Shown here: piece by piece, positions 26,903 through 35,780 of the stretch | Layout: each line of letters opens with the position of its first letter | How positions within the stretch are numbered: the stretch's first letter is position 1 | From: Lewinellaceae bacterium | GTDB taxonomy: Bacteria; Bacteroidota; Bacteroidia; Chitinophagales; Saprospiraceae | Assembly (NCBI GenBank): GCA_020636155.1 | Contig: JACJYM010000014.1 | Coordinates: forward strand, 12,204 to 76,203 | DNA: 64,000 nt | Direction of reading: 5' to 3' | The notes under the pieces: model-generated | Database searches by the model: none | What the model saw: only the letters and a program-made list of their open reading frames with translations | Told to the model about the DNA's origin: nothing | Translations under genes and position numbers: made by a program

Positions 26903-29356
26903 ATGATAAAAAAGGCGATTCTATTTTTCTTACCCTTAATGGTAATTTTTAACAATTCCTTTGGTCAGGTGCTCGAACCAGTAAAATGGAGCTTCTCGAC
27001 GGAAAAAATCAGTGAAGAAGAATATTACCTCGTATATACCGCAAATATCGAAAAGGGTTGGACTGCCTATTCTCAATTTACGGATGCGGATGGTCCTGTA
27101 CCAACCGAAATTACCTACGAAAGTATGGATGGGATAGAATTACTGGGTAAAGGCGATGAATCTGGCGACAGGAAGGAGGGCATGGATGATTTATTCGGGG
27201 TCAATGTCATCAAGTTCACATACAAAGCGCCATTTATTATCAAGCAGAAGATTAAAATTCTCGATATATCAAAGCCAATTTCTGGATACATTACTTCTAT
27301 GGCATGCGATGCTACGAAATGTCTTCCGCCTACCTCTGTTGACTTTAGTTTCGAATTCGAAAGTGAAGCCATAGATGAGTTATCCACAGCCGATCCTGCA
27401 AATCAAGGTGATGGTCTAGCAAAGCCCGTTAAATGGACATTCACACAAGAAAAAATTTCTGACAGTGAGTGGAATTTTGTTTTTAAGGCAGATATCACAG
27501 GCGAGTGGAATGTCTATTCACAATATACACCTGATGATGGTCCCATACCTACTTCTATCAATTACGAATCGGCTGATGGTATAGAAATACCCGACGCCGG
27601 AGAAGAAACGGGTCATAGAAAAGAAATCATGGATCCGATATTTGGTGTTGATGTTATAAAATTTAGTTCTGACGAACCTTTTACCATTACTCAAAAAGTT
27701 AAAGTTAACGATCCGACTAAACCAATAACCGGATACTTGGAATATATGACATGTGATAATTCTAAGTGCTTAAAAGAAACCATTGATTTTACATTTAATC
27801 TTGATGGAACTGCAGCGAAACCTGCCAATATAAATACAAGTGGTCTCGCTGAAATAGACCAAAAAATACCAAGCCTTAATGAAACTTTCAGAAACCCAAT
27901 AAGCAATTGTGGTGACGAAGAGGAACAAAAGTCAGGTTGGTTATGGCTACTTCTGCTGGGAATGGGAAGTGGATTTTTTGCACTATTAACACCTTGTGTT
28001 TTCCCTATGATTCCTATCACGGTCAGTTTTTTCACTAAAGACACGAAACGAAAGGGCTGGGTTAATGGATTAATTTACGGGTTATCCATCATTGTCATTT
28101 ATGTGACCATTGGATTGCTTATTACTCTTATTTTTGGACCTGAGGCATTAAATAGACTATCTACCAATTGGATTGCCAACACCCTATTCTTTATCATATT
28201 TATGGTGTTTGCATTTTCATTTTTTGGCTATTACGAGATTACATTACCGAGTTCGTGGAGTACGAAAAGCGACCAGATGGCAGACAAAGGAGGACTCCTT
28301 GGAATCTTTTTTATGGCATTTACCTTGGCATTGGTTTCTTTTTCTTGTACCGGGCCACTTATTGGTACAGCCTTAGTACAGGCAGCCACCACTGGTGATT
28401 ATATTGGCCCTACGCTGGTAATGTTTGGTTTTGCACTAGCACTAGCATTGCCTTTTGGGCTGTTTGCTGCTTTTCCGGCGTGGCTCAATACGTTGCCAAA
28501 ATCTGGCAGCTGGATGAATTCTGTCAAAGTGATTTTAGGTTTTGTAGAGGTGGCCCTGGCATTCAAATTCTTGTCAGTAGCGGATTTAACAAAACACTGG
28601 GGATTATTAAAGTACGAAGTATTCATGGTCATTTGGATCTTAGTCGCAATTGGAATGGCACTGTATCTATTTGGTTTCATTAAATTTCCTCATGATAGTC
28701 CAATAAAGAAAATTTCTCCACTGAGAGGTATTTTTGGAGGATTGTCCGTCGCATTAGCTATTTATTTGATGACTGGTTTCAAGTACAACAATGATATCAA
28801 AAGTTACAATGCCTTGAGCCTCATGAGCGGTCTTGCCCCTCCCACTAATTACAATATTTTTCTTCCCAAGCTCACTGGAGAGTTAGATCCAGCCTTGGCA
28901 GAAAAATACGATTCTTATACAATATGTGCCAATGCGATTCCTTGTTTTAAGGATTATTATCAAGGTTTGGAATATGCAAAGTCAGTAGGCAAACCCATGT
29001 TACTAGACCATACGGGTTACGGATGTGTAAATTGCCGGAAAACAGAAGAACACATCTGGATAGATGCCCACATTAGGAAAATACTGACCGATTCTTTGGT
29101 ACTAGTTTCCCTTTATGTCGATGATAGTCAAAAATTGCCCGAGCAGCTATATTCTGTTTCATCAGGTAAAAAACTGAGAGATGTCGGTGACAAATGGGCC
29201 GATTTTCAAATATCAAATTTCCTTCAAAACACTCAACCCCTATATGTTCCGGTTACTACGGATGAAAAGGTGATAAGTAGTCCTAGGGGATATCACCCGG
29301 AAATGGAAGATTATCTCGAATATCTGCGATGTAGCATCAGGGCCGTGAAAAATTAA
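26903..29356 (+). CDS. dsbD: Thiol:disulfide interchange protein DsbD with two alpha domains
   Basis: An 817-residue transmembrane reductant conductor. After a signal peptide (MIKKAILFFLPLMVIFNNSFG) come two tandem DsbD-alpha domains (about 25-150 and 170-300), each with a YSQ-DGPxPT segment and a Cys pair (ACDATKC, TCDNSKC). The eight-helix membrane core (about 345-640) carries TPCVFPMIP near 362 and SCTGPLIG near 480. A C-terminal thioredoxin domain has GYGCVNCRK near 709. The family takes electrons from cytoplasmic thioredoxin to periplasmic thiols for cytochrome maturation and disulfide repair. The usual protein has only one alpha domain, so this one is extended by a duplicated domain. 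Confidence 0.93.
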   Translation: MIKKAILFFLPLMVIFNNSFGQVLEPVKWSFSTEKISEEEYYLVYTANIEKGWTAYSQFTDADGPVPTEITYESMDGIELLGKGDESGDRKEGMDDLFGVNVIKFTYKAPFIIKQKIKILDISKPISGYITSMACDATKCLPPTSVDFSFEFESEAIDELSTADPANQGDGLAKPVKWTFTQEKISDSEWNFVFKADITGEWNVYSQYTPDDGPIPTSINYESADGIEIPDAGEETGHRKEIMDPIFGVDVIKFSSDEPFTITQKVKVNDPTKPITGYLEYMTCDNSKCLKETIDFTFNLDGTAAKPANINTSGLAEIDQKIPSLNETFRNPISNCGDEEEQKSGWLWLLLLGMGSGFFALLTPCVFPMIPITVSFFTKDTKRKGWVNGLIYGLSIIVIYVTIGLLITLIFGPEALNRLSTNWIANTLFFIIFMVFAFSFFGYYEITLPSSWSTKSDQMADKGGLLGIFFMAFTLALVSFSCTGPLIGTALVQAATTGDYIGPTLVMFGFALALALPFGLFAAFPAWLNTLPKSGSWMNSVKVILGFVEVALAFKFLSVADLTKHWGLLKYEVFMVIWILVAIGMALYLFGFIKFPHDSPIKKISPLRGIFGGLSVALAIYLMTGFKYNNDIKSYNALSLMSGLAPPTNYNIFLPKLTGELDPALAEKYDSYTICANAIPCFKDYYQGLEYAKSVGKPMLLDHTGYGCVNCRKTEEHIWIDAHIRKILTDSLVLVSLYVDDSQKLPEQLYSVSSGKKLRDVGDKWADFQISNFLQNTQPLYVPVTTDEKVISSPRGYHPEMEDYLEYLRCSIRAVKN

Positions 29357-29363
29357 AAATTTG

Positions 29364-29396
29364 AAAAAAGGTGGGCATAATTGTTCACCTTTTTTT
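29364..29396 (+). terminator. Intrinsic terminator after dsbD
   Basis: AAAAAAGGTG (29364-29373) pairs with CACCTTTTTT (29386-29395), with a twelve-base loop and a T run. It starts eight bases after the dsbD stop. Confidence 0.85.
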
Positions 29397-29548
29397 CTGC
29401 TCCCACCAAAATCTCATTTCTAAACATCTTACATCCAAACTCGCAATTCAACACACTTAAGATCTTAATGGCATAGGCAAGTTTATAGAATTTAGGATTG
29501 TACCCGAGAGGTGTAATTCACATTATTAAACGAAAAATAATTCATGCT

Positions 29549-30331
29549 ATGAATAAGATATTAAACAGCAACCGAACAAAATATCCCGAAAAAAACGTAT
29601 TCAGATGGAGATTAAGTTTTTGGCTATTTGGCTTTGCCATTTCAACGTTTACTTGTCTTGTATTTATGAATTTTACAACGACTGCGCCAGAATACATATA
29701 CAATGATGAGGGCTTTGGTTTGATGCCCCTTGATGTGATTCACATAACCGAATACACTCCACCCAAGGCGGAAAACCCAAAACCCATGGTGTATAAATCA
29801 CCCATACAAATTTTCGAAGTCATACCAACGGAAGAACCATTGCCAAAAATCGATGCAGAAGTCAAAACTCAAGAAACCCAAGCACCAATTTTAAATATTC
29901 CAATGAATACCAATATTTCAAAAGAATCTGGCGAAAAACACACCATTCCAGAGAAACCCGTGAAACCAGTACTAAGAGTTCAAGTGATGCCCTATTTATC
30001 AAGTTGTGGAAACATCGCTGATGAGGCTGAAAGAAAGATATGCTCAGAAACTTCCTTGATGAATTTTATTAGAGATGAACTTGAGTATCCAAGAGCAGCG
30101 GTCAATATCGGAATCATTGGAACCGTAATGATGCGATTTGTAGTCGATGTTGATGGCAAGGTCAAGGATATAAAAATCCTAAGAGATCTTGGTGGAGGTT
30201 GTGGTGAAGAGGCTAAGAGAGTCCTCGGATTGCTCAATGATAAAGAAATGACATGGATTCCCGGAAATCAAAATGGAAGAGCTGTACCTGTCTTATACAC
30301 CTTACCTGTAAAATTTACGCTAAAAAATTAA
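29549..30331 (+). CDS. TonB-like energy transducer protein
   Basis: A 260-residue protein with one N-terminal membrane segment (LSFWLFGFAISTFTCLVFM), a long proline- and charge-rich linker (about 50-160) and a C-terminal TonB domain, in which EYPRAAVNIGIIGTVMMRFVVD and VLYTLPVKFTL are the family strands. TonB proteins span the periplasm and transmit proton-motive force to outer-membrane receptors. No exbB, exbD or receptor gene is adjacent. The ATG at 29549 is chosen over an upstream TTG at 29498, whose extra residues are atypical. Confidence 0.85.
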   Translation: MNKILNSNRTKYPEKNVFRWRLSFWLFGFAISTFTCLVFMNFTTTAPEYIYNDEGFGLMPLDVIHITEYTPPKAENPKPMVYKSPIQIFEVIPTEEPLPKIDAEVKTQETQAPILNIPMNTNISKESGEKHTIPEKPVKPVLRVQVMPYLSSCGNIADEAERKICSETSLMNFIRDELEYPRAAVNIGIIGTVMMRFVVDVDGKVKDIKILRDLGGGCGEEAKRVLGLLNDKEMTWIPGNQNGRAVPVLYTLPVKFTLKN

Positions 30332-30336
30332 ATACA

Positions 30337-30369
30337 AAAGGGGATTCTTGCCGTGCAAGAATCCCCTTT
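30337..30369. terminator. Bidirectional terminator between the TonB-like gene and rplI
   Basis: A perfect 14-bp stem AAAGGGGATTCTTG (30337-30350) with CAAGAATCCCCTTT (30356-30369) and a five-base loop. It stands between convergent genes, ending both the TonB-like gene and the rpsF-rpsR-rplI operon. Confidence 0.9.
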
Positions 30370-30391
30370 CATTTATTCATCTTAATTGATA

Positions 30392-30838
30392 CTAGTCTTG
30401 TACTAATTCAAACTCAATAACTGATTTCAAATCTTTGTGAAAATTAATTTCAGCCTGATAAGTACCCATAGTTTTCACTTCTTCAGGAAGCACAATTTTC
30501 TTTCTTTCAATGTCAAGATTCAATTGATCCTTGAGTGCATGGTGTATTTGAACATTGGTCACACTACCAAAAATCTTACCACTTGTACCAGCTTTTACCG
30601 CGATTTTAAGTGTTTTTCCTTCAAGTTGAGCCGCCAATTCTCTGTACTCTTCTAATCTTGCGGTTTCCTTGGCTTCTTCTTCTTTAACCAATGCATCCAA
30701 CTTCACTAGATTGGGTTTATTGGCAATGACCGCCATTTTTTGAGGGATAAGAAAGTTTCTTCCATAACCCGGTTTAACTTTCACACGGTCGTGTTTGTAC
30801 CCTAAATTATCTATGTCTTGCAATAATATTATTTCCAT
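30392..30838 (-). CDS. rplI: 50S ribosomal protein bL9
   Basis: A 148-residue protein. Its N-terminal signature GYKHDRVKVKPGYGRNFLIP, long connecting helix (about 40-75) and C-terminal globular domain are those of bL9, which binds 23S rRNA near the L1 stalk and restrains frameshifting. It is the last gene of the rpsF-rpsR-rplI unit, 19 bases after rpsR and followed by a strong terminator. Confidence 0.97.
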   Translation of the reverse strand: MEIILLQDIDNLGYKHDRVKVKPGYGRNFLIPQKMAVIANKPNLVKLDALVKEEEAKETARLEEYRELAAQLEGKTLKIAVKAGTSGKIFGSVTNVQIHHALKDQLNLDIERKKIVLPEEVKTMGTYQAEINFHKDLKSVIEFELVQD

Positions 30839-30857
30839 CGTAATTTCTTTTTTAGAA

Positions 30858-31124
30858 TTATTTCAAAAGGTCAGCTACATAAGGCAACATGGCAAGGTGT
30901 CTTGCTCTTTTTACCGCTACCGCTACTTTTTTCTGATATTTCAATGAGTTACCCGTGATTCTTCTAGGTAAGATTTTACCTTGCTCGTTAATGAACTGAA
31001 GCAAAAAATCCGGATCTTTATAATCTATGTGTTTAATCCCAAATTTTTTGAATCTACAGTATTTTTGTCTCTGTTGACCAATATTAGGATTACTTAGAAA
31101 TTTTATATCGTCTCTAGATGCCAT
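30858..31124 (-). CDS. rpsR: 30S ribosomal protein bS18
   Basis: An 88-residue protein with the family core YCRFKKFGIKHIDYKDP and RRITGNSLKYQKKVAVAVKRAR. It pairs with bS6 on the platform of the small subunit, in keeping with its position between rpsF and rplI. Only a single cysteine is present, so it is not the zinc-ribbon form. It starts 33 bases after the rpsF stop. Confidence 0.97.
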   Translation of the reverse strand: MASRDDIKFLSNPNIGQQRQKYCRFKKFGIKHIDYKDPDFLLQFINEQGKILPRRITGNSLKYQKKVAVAVKRARHLAMLPYVADLLK

Positions 31125-31157
31125 TTTCTATTTTTTTAATTGTTTGGATAAAAATGA

Positions 31158-31790
31158 TTACTCTTCTTCTTTTTTAACACTTTCTTTAACACTAGGTTTC
31201 ACGTCGTTGAAAGTGACTTTTTCCGACATCTGCTTAGCGGCAACAATCCAGTTAGAAGGATCCAAAAGTGCTAAATCCGGGTCTGCTTTCTCGAGAACCT
31301 CAGTGATACTCTTCGCATCTGCAGCCCCTAATTTAGAAAAGCTGTTTACACCTGCATTTGCCAGAGCACCGGCTACTTTAGAAGTAATCCCTTCGATCTT
31401 CGTCAAATCATCTGAAATACTTGAAGTTCTTTTTGGTTTTTCCTTTTTCTTAACCTTGCCTATCAAGCCATTTCTCTTATCCTCATTGTACTTGATACCA
31501 TGCTTATCAAGTCTCAAAGAAAGAAATCTCAAAATTCTCTCATCCCTGTAAAGTGACAATTCCAATTTTGGGATAATTTTTCCTTCCTCGGATTTAAATT
31601 CAATACAGTAATAAACACCTGAGTTTCTTTTGTTTAGGGGATAAGCCAATTGCTTAAGACCCATTTCGTCCTTATGTACGATGGTACAACCTTCATTTTT
31701 AAGAAGATCTTCGTACATGTTTGCTGTCGCCTTAATTTCATCGCCTGACAGAACGGGATCGACGATGAACGTAACTTCGTATTGTTTCAT
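31158..31790 (-). CDS. rpsF: 30S ribosomal protein bS6 with helix-hairpin-helix C-terminal extension
   Basis: Residues 1-105 are an ordinary bS6 (MKQYEVTFIVDPVL, YPLNKRNSGVYYCIEF, DERILRFLSLRLDKHG). The protein then continues to 210 residues through a basic linker. Residues about 128-190 read DDLTKIEGITSKVAGALANAG, typical of helix-hairpin-helix nucleic-acid-binding modules, and the end is acidic and lysine-rich. Typical bS6 has about 95-135 residues. The extension probably binds RNA or DNA, which is inference. First gene of the rpsF-rpsR-rplI operon, with a strong promoter. Confidence 0.92.
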   Translation of the reverse strand: MKQYEVTFIVDPVLSGDEIKATANMYEDLLKNEGCTIVHKDEMGLKQLAYPLNKRNSGVYYCIEFKSEEGKIIPKLELSLYRDERILRFLSLRLDKHGIKYNEDKRNGLIGKVKKKEKPKRTSSISDDLTKIEGITSKVAGALANAGVNSFSKLGAADAKSITEVLEKADPDLALLDPSNWIVAAKQMSEKVTFNDVKPSVKESVKKEEE

Positions 31791-31867
31791 GTATTAAAAA
31801 TAAAATGTTTATGAATTATAAAACCCCCACTGAATTTTAATCGCATTCGATTTTTCAATAAGGGCTG

Positions 31868-31898
31868 CAAAGGTAAGCTTATTATTTTAATAATCAAA
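31868..31898 (-). promoter_or_regulatory. rpsF operon promoter
   Basis: Minus-strand TACCTTTG (31868-31875) and TTTG (31895-31898) with a 19-base spacer form a full Bacteroidota promoter. The leader before the rpsF ATG is about 75 bases and begins with GCAGCCC, close to the context seen at rpsJ. Confidence 0.85.
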
Positions 31899-32185
31899 CG
31901 ATTAGATCCAAATTATTGATTATGTTCGATTTCGCAATTTTTCAAATGTTAAATATCTGCAACACACTTGGTAATATTGATGTTTTACCCTATTATTGTT
32001 CCACTATTCATTGGTCACAACATTAAGATTTTACAATATCCCGAATTACCAGTTTATTAGTTTATTAAGCTTCTTCTGAGTCAATAGATTTTTATTGGCA
32101 TTAATGAGATGAACTTAATCCCCTGAACATAGGGCAGATTGGTAATTTATGCTGGTCTGCCCACCTTTTCATAAAAACACATATT
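31899..32185. other. Intergenic region between the aspartyl protease gene and the rpsF promoter
   Basis: About 290 AT-rich bases. It includes a 7-bp inverted repeat GGGCAGA/TCTGCCC (32132-32138 and 32156-32162) with a 17-base loop but no T tract, placed just after the protease gene. I see no gene here. Confidence 0.5.
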
Positions 32186-33439
32186 TCAATGCTTTATGAA
32201 TGGATTGAGCAGTTCCATCTTAATCCTTTTATGAATTTCTCTCATCGTTCCCTTATTTTTAATCAATTCGAATTGCACTTTTTTTCCATCGTCTCGACTG
32301 AAGTAATCTAGTACATCCGTCAATTTCCGTTTTCTACTAAACCATGGCCCTACTTTTTTGATGAAGTCACCTTTTTTAATTCCCACTTTATCTGCCTGAG
32401 AGCCTTCGATGACTGAGCTTACCACAAACTCATTCAAATCCAAACCCTGAGCTATCAAGGTCATTCCCGTTTTATTCACCAGAAATTCATCTTTGAAATA
32501 TTTAGAAGGCTTAACATACAATTTTCCAAAACGGTAATCTAGAAATATTTTAAATTTTGACAATAATAAATTGCCTATAATTCCTTCTCTCTCAATAGAT
32601 TCAATCATTAAAAAACTGGAATCAATGTCTTGAAAATTCGTTAGAATATACGGCATATTAAACGAAAGCACCTTCAGACTGTCCACCACTCCGATGTATC
32701 CCACCAAGGCCCCACCCAATCCTTGGCCAAATGATCCCCGTACATAATATTCAGGTAAGACCAATGAGTCCTCTTGATTGTGATGAACTAACAGAGACAA
32801 GGCTGCACCTGTATCTAAGAGAAAATCCGCTGCCTTTGTGTAGCCGTTTTTATAGGAGATGGGACAATTGAGATATACCTTTCCTCGCAATATTTTCACC
32901 GATTGAGAGCTATAATCATCCAATGTTCGATAATTAAATTCCAAAGGATCATAGAAGCAAATTTTTGATTTTTCATAATCTATCTCTACAATGACATTAC
33001 GAAAAAAATCGGATCCCAAAATTCCGTGAACCTTCCTACCGATCAGTTCATCAAGATGAATCAAGTCTTCTTGGAGTACTACGATATCCCGAGTTACCGC
33101 AGGCAATGGATACATGGTGAGCCTGACGTTACGGGCGATAGAAGCTAATAAAGGAACATTGAGATCCGCACCGATCACTCTGACCTCATCGTCATAAGTG
33201 CATTGTGCTACATCTGCATATAATTTATCAAAAATAATGGTATTCTGAGCTCCAGTATCGAATATAAAAGTAAGCGGCAGGTAATTATTAAGTACGACAT
33301 CAACGATCAGAAAGCCATTTTCGTAACTAAACTTGACGGTTTCTTTTTTATTATTTACAAAAAGATCCTGACCGGGCATTTGACACGAGATTGTCATGCC
33401 ATAAACTAAAAGAAACAATATTAGAAGTATTCTTTTCAA
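32186..33439 (-). CDS. Retropepsin-like aspartyl protease with PDZ domain
   Basis: A 417-residue exported protein. The N-terminus MKRILLILFLLVYGMTISC could be a lipoprotein signal with Cys at residue 19 as the anchor. Two aspartyl-protease half-sites follow: FIFDTGAQNTII near residue 60 and FLLDTGAALSLL near 205. The C-terminal part (about 320-410) is a PDZ domain with VIEGSQADKVGIKKGDFIKKVG. Single-chain pepsin/retropepsin-like proteases with PDZ domains are widespread in Bacteroidota, but their substrates are largely unknown. Transcribed in the same direction as guaB-mpg, with a 105-base gap. Confidence 0.85.
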   Translation of the reverse strand: MKRILLILFLLVYGMTISCQMPGQDLFVNNKKETVKFSYENGFLIVDVVLNNYLPLTFIFDTGAQNTIIFDKLYADVAQCTYDDEVRVIGADLNVPLLASIARNVRLTMYPLPAVTRDIVVLQEDLIHLDELIGRKVHGILGSDFFRNVIVEIDYEKSKICFYDPLEFNYRTLDDYSSQSVKILRGKVYLNCPISYKNGYTKAADFLLDTGAALSLLVHHNQEDSLVLPEYYVRGSFGQGLGGALVGYIGVVDSLKVLSFNMPYILTNFQDIDSSFLMIESIEREGIIGNLLLSKFKIFLDYRFGKLYVKPSKYFKDEFLVNKTGMTLIAQGLDLNEFVVSSVIEGSQADKVGIKKGDFIKKVGPWFSRKRKLTDVLDYFSRDDGKKVQFELIKNKGTMREIHKRIKMELLNPFIKH

Positions 33440-33544
33440 TCACCAAATCGCCTTGTATACTTCAAAAATATTCAATTAATGGGATATATACTAATCACTT
33501 TGGCGATCACTCCATGAATCCAGATAAAATAGCCGGCGTCATTT

Positions 33545-34198
33545 CTAAATTAAACTCCATTCCAGAGGATAAGATATTTTTAATGGCCTACTTACCCACG
33601 GGTTATCCTTAACGTAAAATCTTAGAGGGCTGTTAGCCCACGAACCCACATATTTTGACATTCCTACACGTGGACCAATAATTATGTTTTCTTGGAATAT
33701 TTCATTGTCAATGTCACAAATACCCAGAATTTCACTTTTTACTAAAGAAACCCCATCATGGGCAGTACCAACCCCTAATGCCTGAGCCACTTTTCCGGGA
33801 CCTCCGGTGAGATGATAATTATTCGCATTTACACCCCTTCTCAATTGCATTATACTCAAGCCTTCTTTTGGTTGAATGGCTCGGATCAAAATGGCATGAG
33901 GCACTCCCTCTGCGTTGGTAACTACATTGACCATGTCGTGTATACCATAGCTTTTATATAGATAAGCAGTCCCTCCTATGGCATACATATTTTCGTTGCG
34001 AGGAGTCCGTCTTCCATTCTTTGCATGAGAACCTTGATCTTCAGGTCCGATATAAGCCTCCGTTTCTACAATGATTCCAGAGGTTTTTACATTGTTAATA
34101 TGGCTAACAAGCAGTTTGCCCAACAATTTTTGTGCAATTGAAATGGCATCGCTGTCTAAATAAAAATCTTGACTTAGCCTTTTTACTTTCGTTAGCAC
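33545..34198 (-). CDS. mpg: 3-methyladenine DNA glycosylase (AAG/Mpg family)
   Basis: A 217-residue base-excision repair enzyme of the mammalian AAG type. IAQKLLGKLLV, IIVETEAYIGPEDQGSHAKNG with the catalytic Glu, and NMYAIGGTAYLYKSYGIHDMVNVV with the intercalating Tyr are family hallmarks. It removes alkylated and deaminated purines. The start is a GTG at 34196-34198 that directly abuts the guaB stop TAA (TAAGTG), so translation is likely coupled to guaB. Confidence 0.93.
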   Translation of the reverse strand: MLTKVKRLSQDFYLDSDAISIAQKLLGKLLVSHINNVKTSGIIVETEAYIGPEDQGSHAKNGRRTPRNENMYAIGGTAYLYKSYGIHDMVNVVTNAEGVPHAILIRAIQPKEGLSIMQLRRGVNANNYHLTGGPGKVAQALGVGTAHDGVSLVKSEILGICDIDNEIFQENIIIGPRVGMSKYVGSWANSPLRFYVKDNPWVSRPLKISYPLEWSLI

Positions 34199-35686
34199 TT
34201 AGGTATCCCTTCTTGAGTAATTGGGGGATTCCTTCGTAATTGTAATATTATGTGGGTGACTTTCAGCCACTCCCGCTGCACTGATTTTAACCATTTTGGC
34301 ATGTTTCATCTTCTCTACATCGGAAGCTCCACAATATCCCATGCTCGCCCTTAATCCACCAATATATTGCACCATCACCTCAGAAACCGTCCCTTTGTAA
34401 GGCACTCGACCTTCGATACCTTCAGGTACAAGCTTTTTTACATCGTCTTCTACATCCTGAAAATATCGATCTTTGGATCCCAATTCCATCGCTCCTAAGG
34501 AACCCATACCCCTATAGACCTTGAATTTTCGACCCTGATAAATGATCGCTTCACCGGGAGATTCCTCCGTCCCAGCAAAAATCGACCCACCCATAATGGT
34601 ATTAGCCCCTCCTGCAAGCGCCTTCGCAATGTCTCCCGTGTATCGTATTCCTCCATCCGCAATGATAGGCACTCCTGACCCTTTCAGTGCAGTGGAGGCA
34701 CTCATAATGGCACTCAACTGCGGAACACCCACACCTGCTACAATTCGAGTCGTGCAGATACTTCCAGGACCTACCCCTACTTTGACTGCATTCACCCCAG
34801 CCTCGACCAAGGCTAGAGCACCTTCCCCTGTCGCCACATTACCCCCAATCACCTGTAAATCTGGATATCTACGCTTCACTTCTTTGACCGCATCGAGAAC
34901 TCCTTTAGAATGCCCGTGTGCCGTATCCAGTGTAATCGCATCGACATCTACAGAAACTAGAGCATCTACTCGATCCATCATATCTCCGGTCACACCCACG
35001 GCAGCGCCTACTGCCAATCGACCGTGGTGATCTTTGGAAGCATTGGGATAGTTTTCAACCTTAAGTATGTCCTTATAAGTAATCAAACCGACCAACAATC
35101 CATGAGTATCAACCACAGGAAGTTTTTCGATCTTATATTTCATTAAAATTTCACGACCTTCTTTCAGATTAGTACCAACAGGTGCAGTCACCAAATTTTC
35201 CTTAGTCATGATGTCTCTCACAGGTCGGTGAAAATCGGTCTCAAACCTCAAATCCCGATTCGTGAGAATACCAATTAATCTTTTTTCTTGGTCAACAATG
35301 GGGATGCCACCAATTTTAAATGATTTCATCAACTGCAAGGCATCAGCCACTACAGCATCAGCTCCCAAAGTTACCGGATCAAGTATCATTCCACTCTCCG
35401 ACCTCTTGACTTTTCTTACCTGATTTGCCTGATTCTCGATACTCATATTCTTGTGTATGATGCCTATTCCGCCTTCTCGGGCAATGGCAATGGCCAGACG
35501 ATACTCTGTCACTGTGTCCATCGCGGCAGACACAATGGGAACATTGATTCGCATATCGGTTGTAAACCTCGTGCTGATATCGACTTCTCTTGGCAAAACC
35601 TCTGAATACGAAGGAATTAGGAGGACATCATCAAAGGTGAGGGCTTCCATGATGTGATCTGTTCTAATAAAATTATTTGATTCCAT
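34199..35686 (-). CDS. guaB: Inosine-5'-monophosphate dehydrogenase
   Basis: A 495-residue enzyme that oxidises IMP to XMP, the first step to GMP. EALTFDDVLLIPSYSEVLP near the N-terminus, two CBS domains (about 105-225), GVGPGSICTTRI with the catalytic Cys near 315 and YRGMGSLGAM near 420 are all present. The ATG at 35686 gives an N-terminus that fits Bacteroidota relatives; another ATG lies at 35650. A -7 box ends only three bases before the 35686 codon, so the mRNA may be nearly leaderless. First gene of a guaB-mpg unit, divergent from tadA. Confidence 0.95.
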   Translation of the reverse strand: MESNNFIRTDHIMEALTFDDVLLIPSYSEVLPREVDISTRFTTDMRINVPIVSAAMDTVTEYRLAIAIAREGGIGIIHKNMSIENQANQVRKVKRSESGMILDPVTLGADAVVADALQLMKSFKIGGIPIVDQEKRLIGILTNRDLRFETDFHRPVRDIMTKENLVTAPVGTNLKEGREILMKYKIEKLPVVDTHGLLVGLITYKDILKVENYPNASKDHHGRLAVGAAVGVTGDMMDRVDALVSVDVDAITLDTAHGHSKGVLDAVKEVKRRYPDLQVIGGNVATGEGALALVEAGVNAVKVGVGPGSICTTRIVAGVGVPQLSAIMSASTALKGSGVPIIADGGIRYTGDIAKALAGGANTIMGGSIFAGTEESPGEAIIYQGRKFKVYRGMGSLGAMELGSKDRYFQDVEDDVKKLVPEGIEGRVPYKGTVSEVMVQYIGGLRASMGYCGASDVEKMKHAKMVKISAAGVAESHPHNITITKESPNYSRRDT

Positions 35687-35689
35687 GTG

Positions 35690-35697
35690 CAAAAGTA
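35690..35697 (-). promoter_or_regulatory. guaB promoter -7 box
   Basis: Minus-strand TACTTTTG followed by CACATGG, where ATG is the guaB start. No good -33 TTG is found. The closeness to the ATG suggests a leaderless or very short-leader transcript. Confidence 0.45.
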
Positions 35698-35726
35698 ATG
35701 CAATAGCCAAAAACTAAAAAGTGAAA

Positions 35727-35758
35727 TTGGCTTAAAAAAAATAAAAAATGCATCTTTG
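35727..35758 (+). promoter_or_regulatory. Candidate tadA promoter
   Basis: TTG (35727-35729), a 21-base spacer and CATCTTTG (35751-35758), one mismatch from TAnnTTTG. If used, transcription would start near 35765, which rules out the in-frame ATG at 35748 and supports the ATG at 35781. Confidence 0.45.
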
Positions 35759-35780
35759 TCACTTTAAGTTAAGAGAAAAA

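Noticed and set aside
32132..32162. GGGCAGA/TCTGCCC inverted repeat as terminator of the aspartyl protease gene
   Set aside because: The loop is 17 bases and there is no T run on either strand, so I do not call it a terminator.
33391..33612. Open frame of 73 codons on the plus strand between mpg and the protease gene
   Set aside because: It overlaps the coding ends of two well-supported minus-strand genes and shows no family-like sequence.
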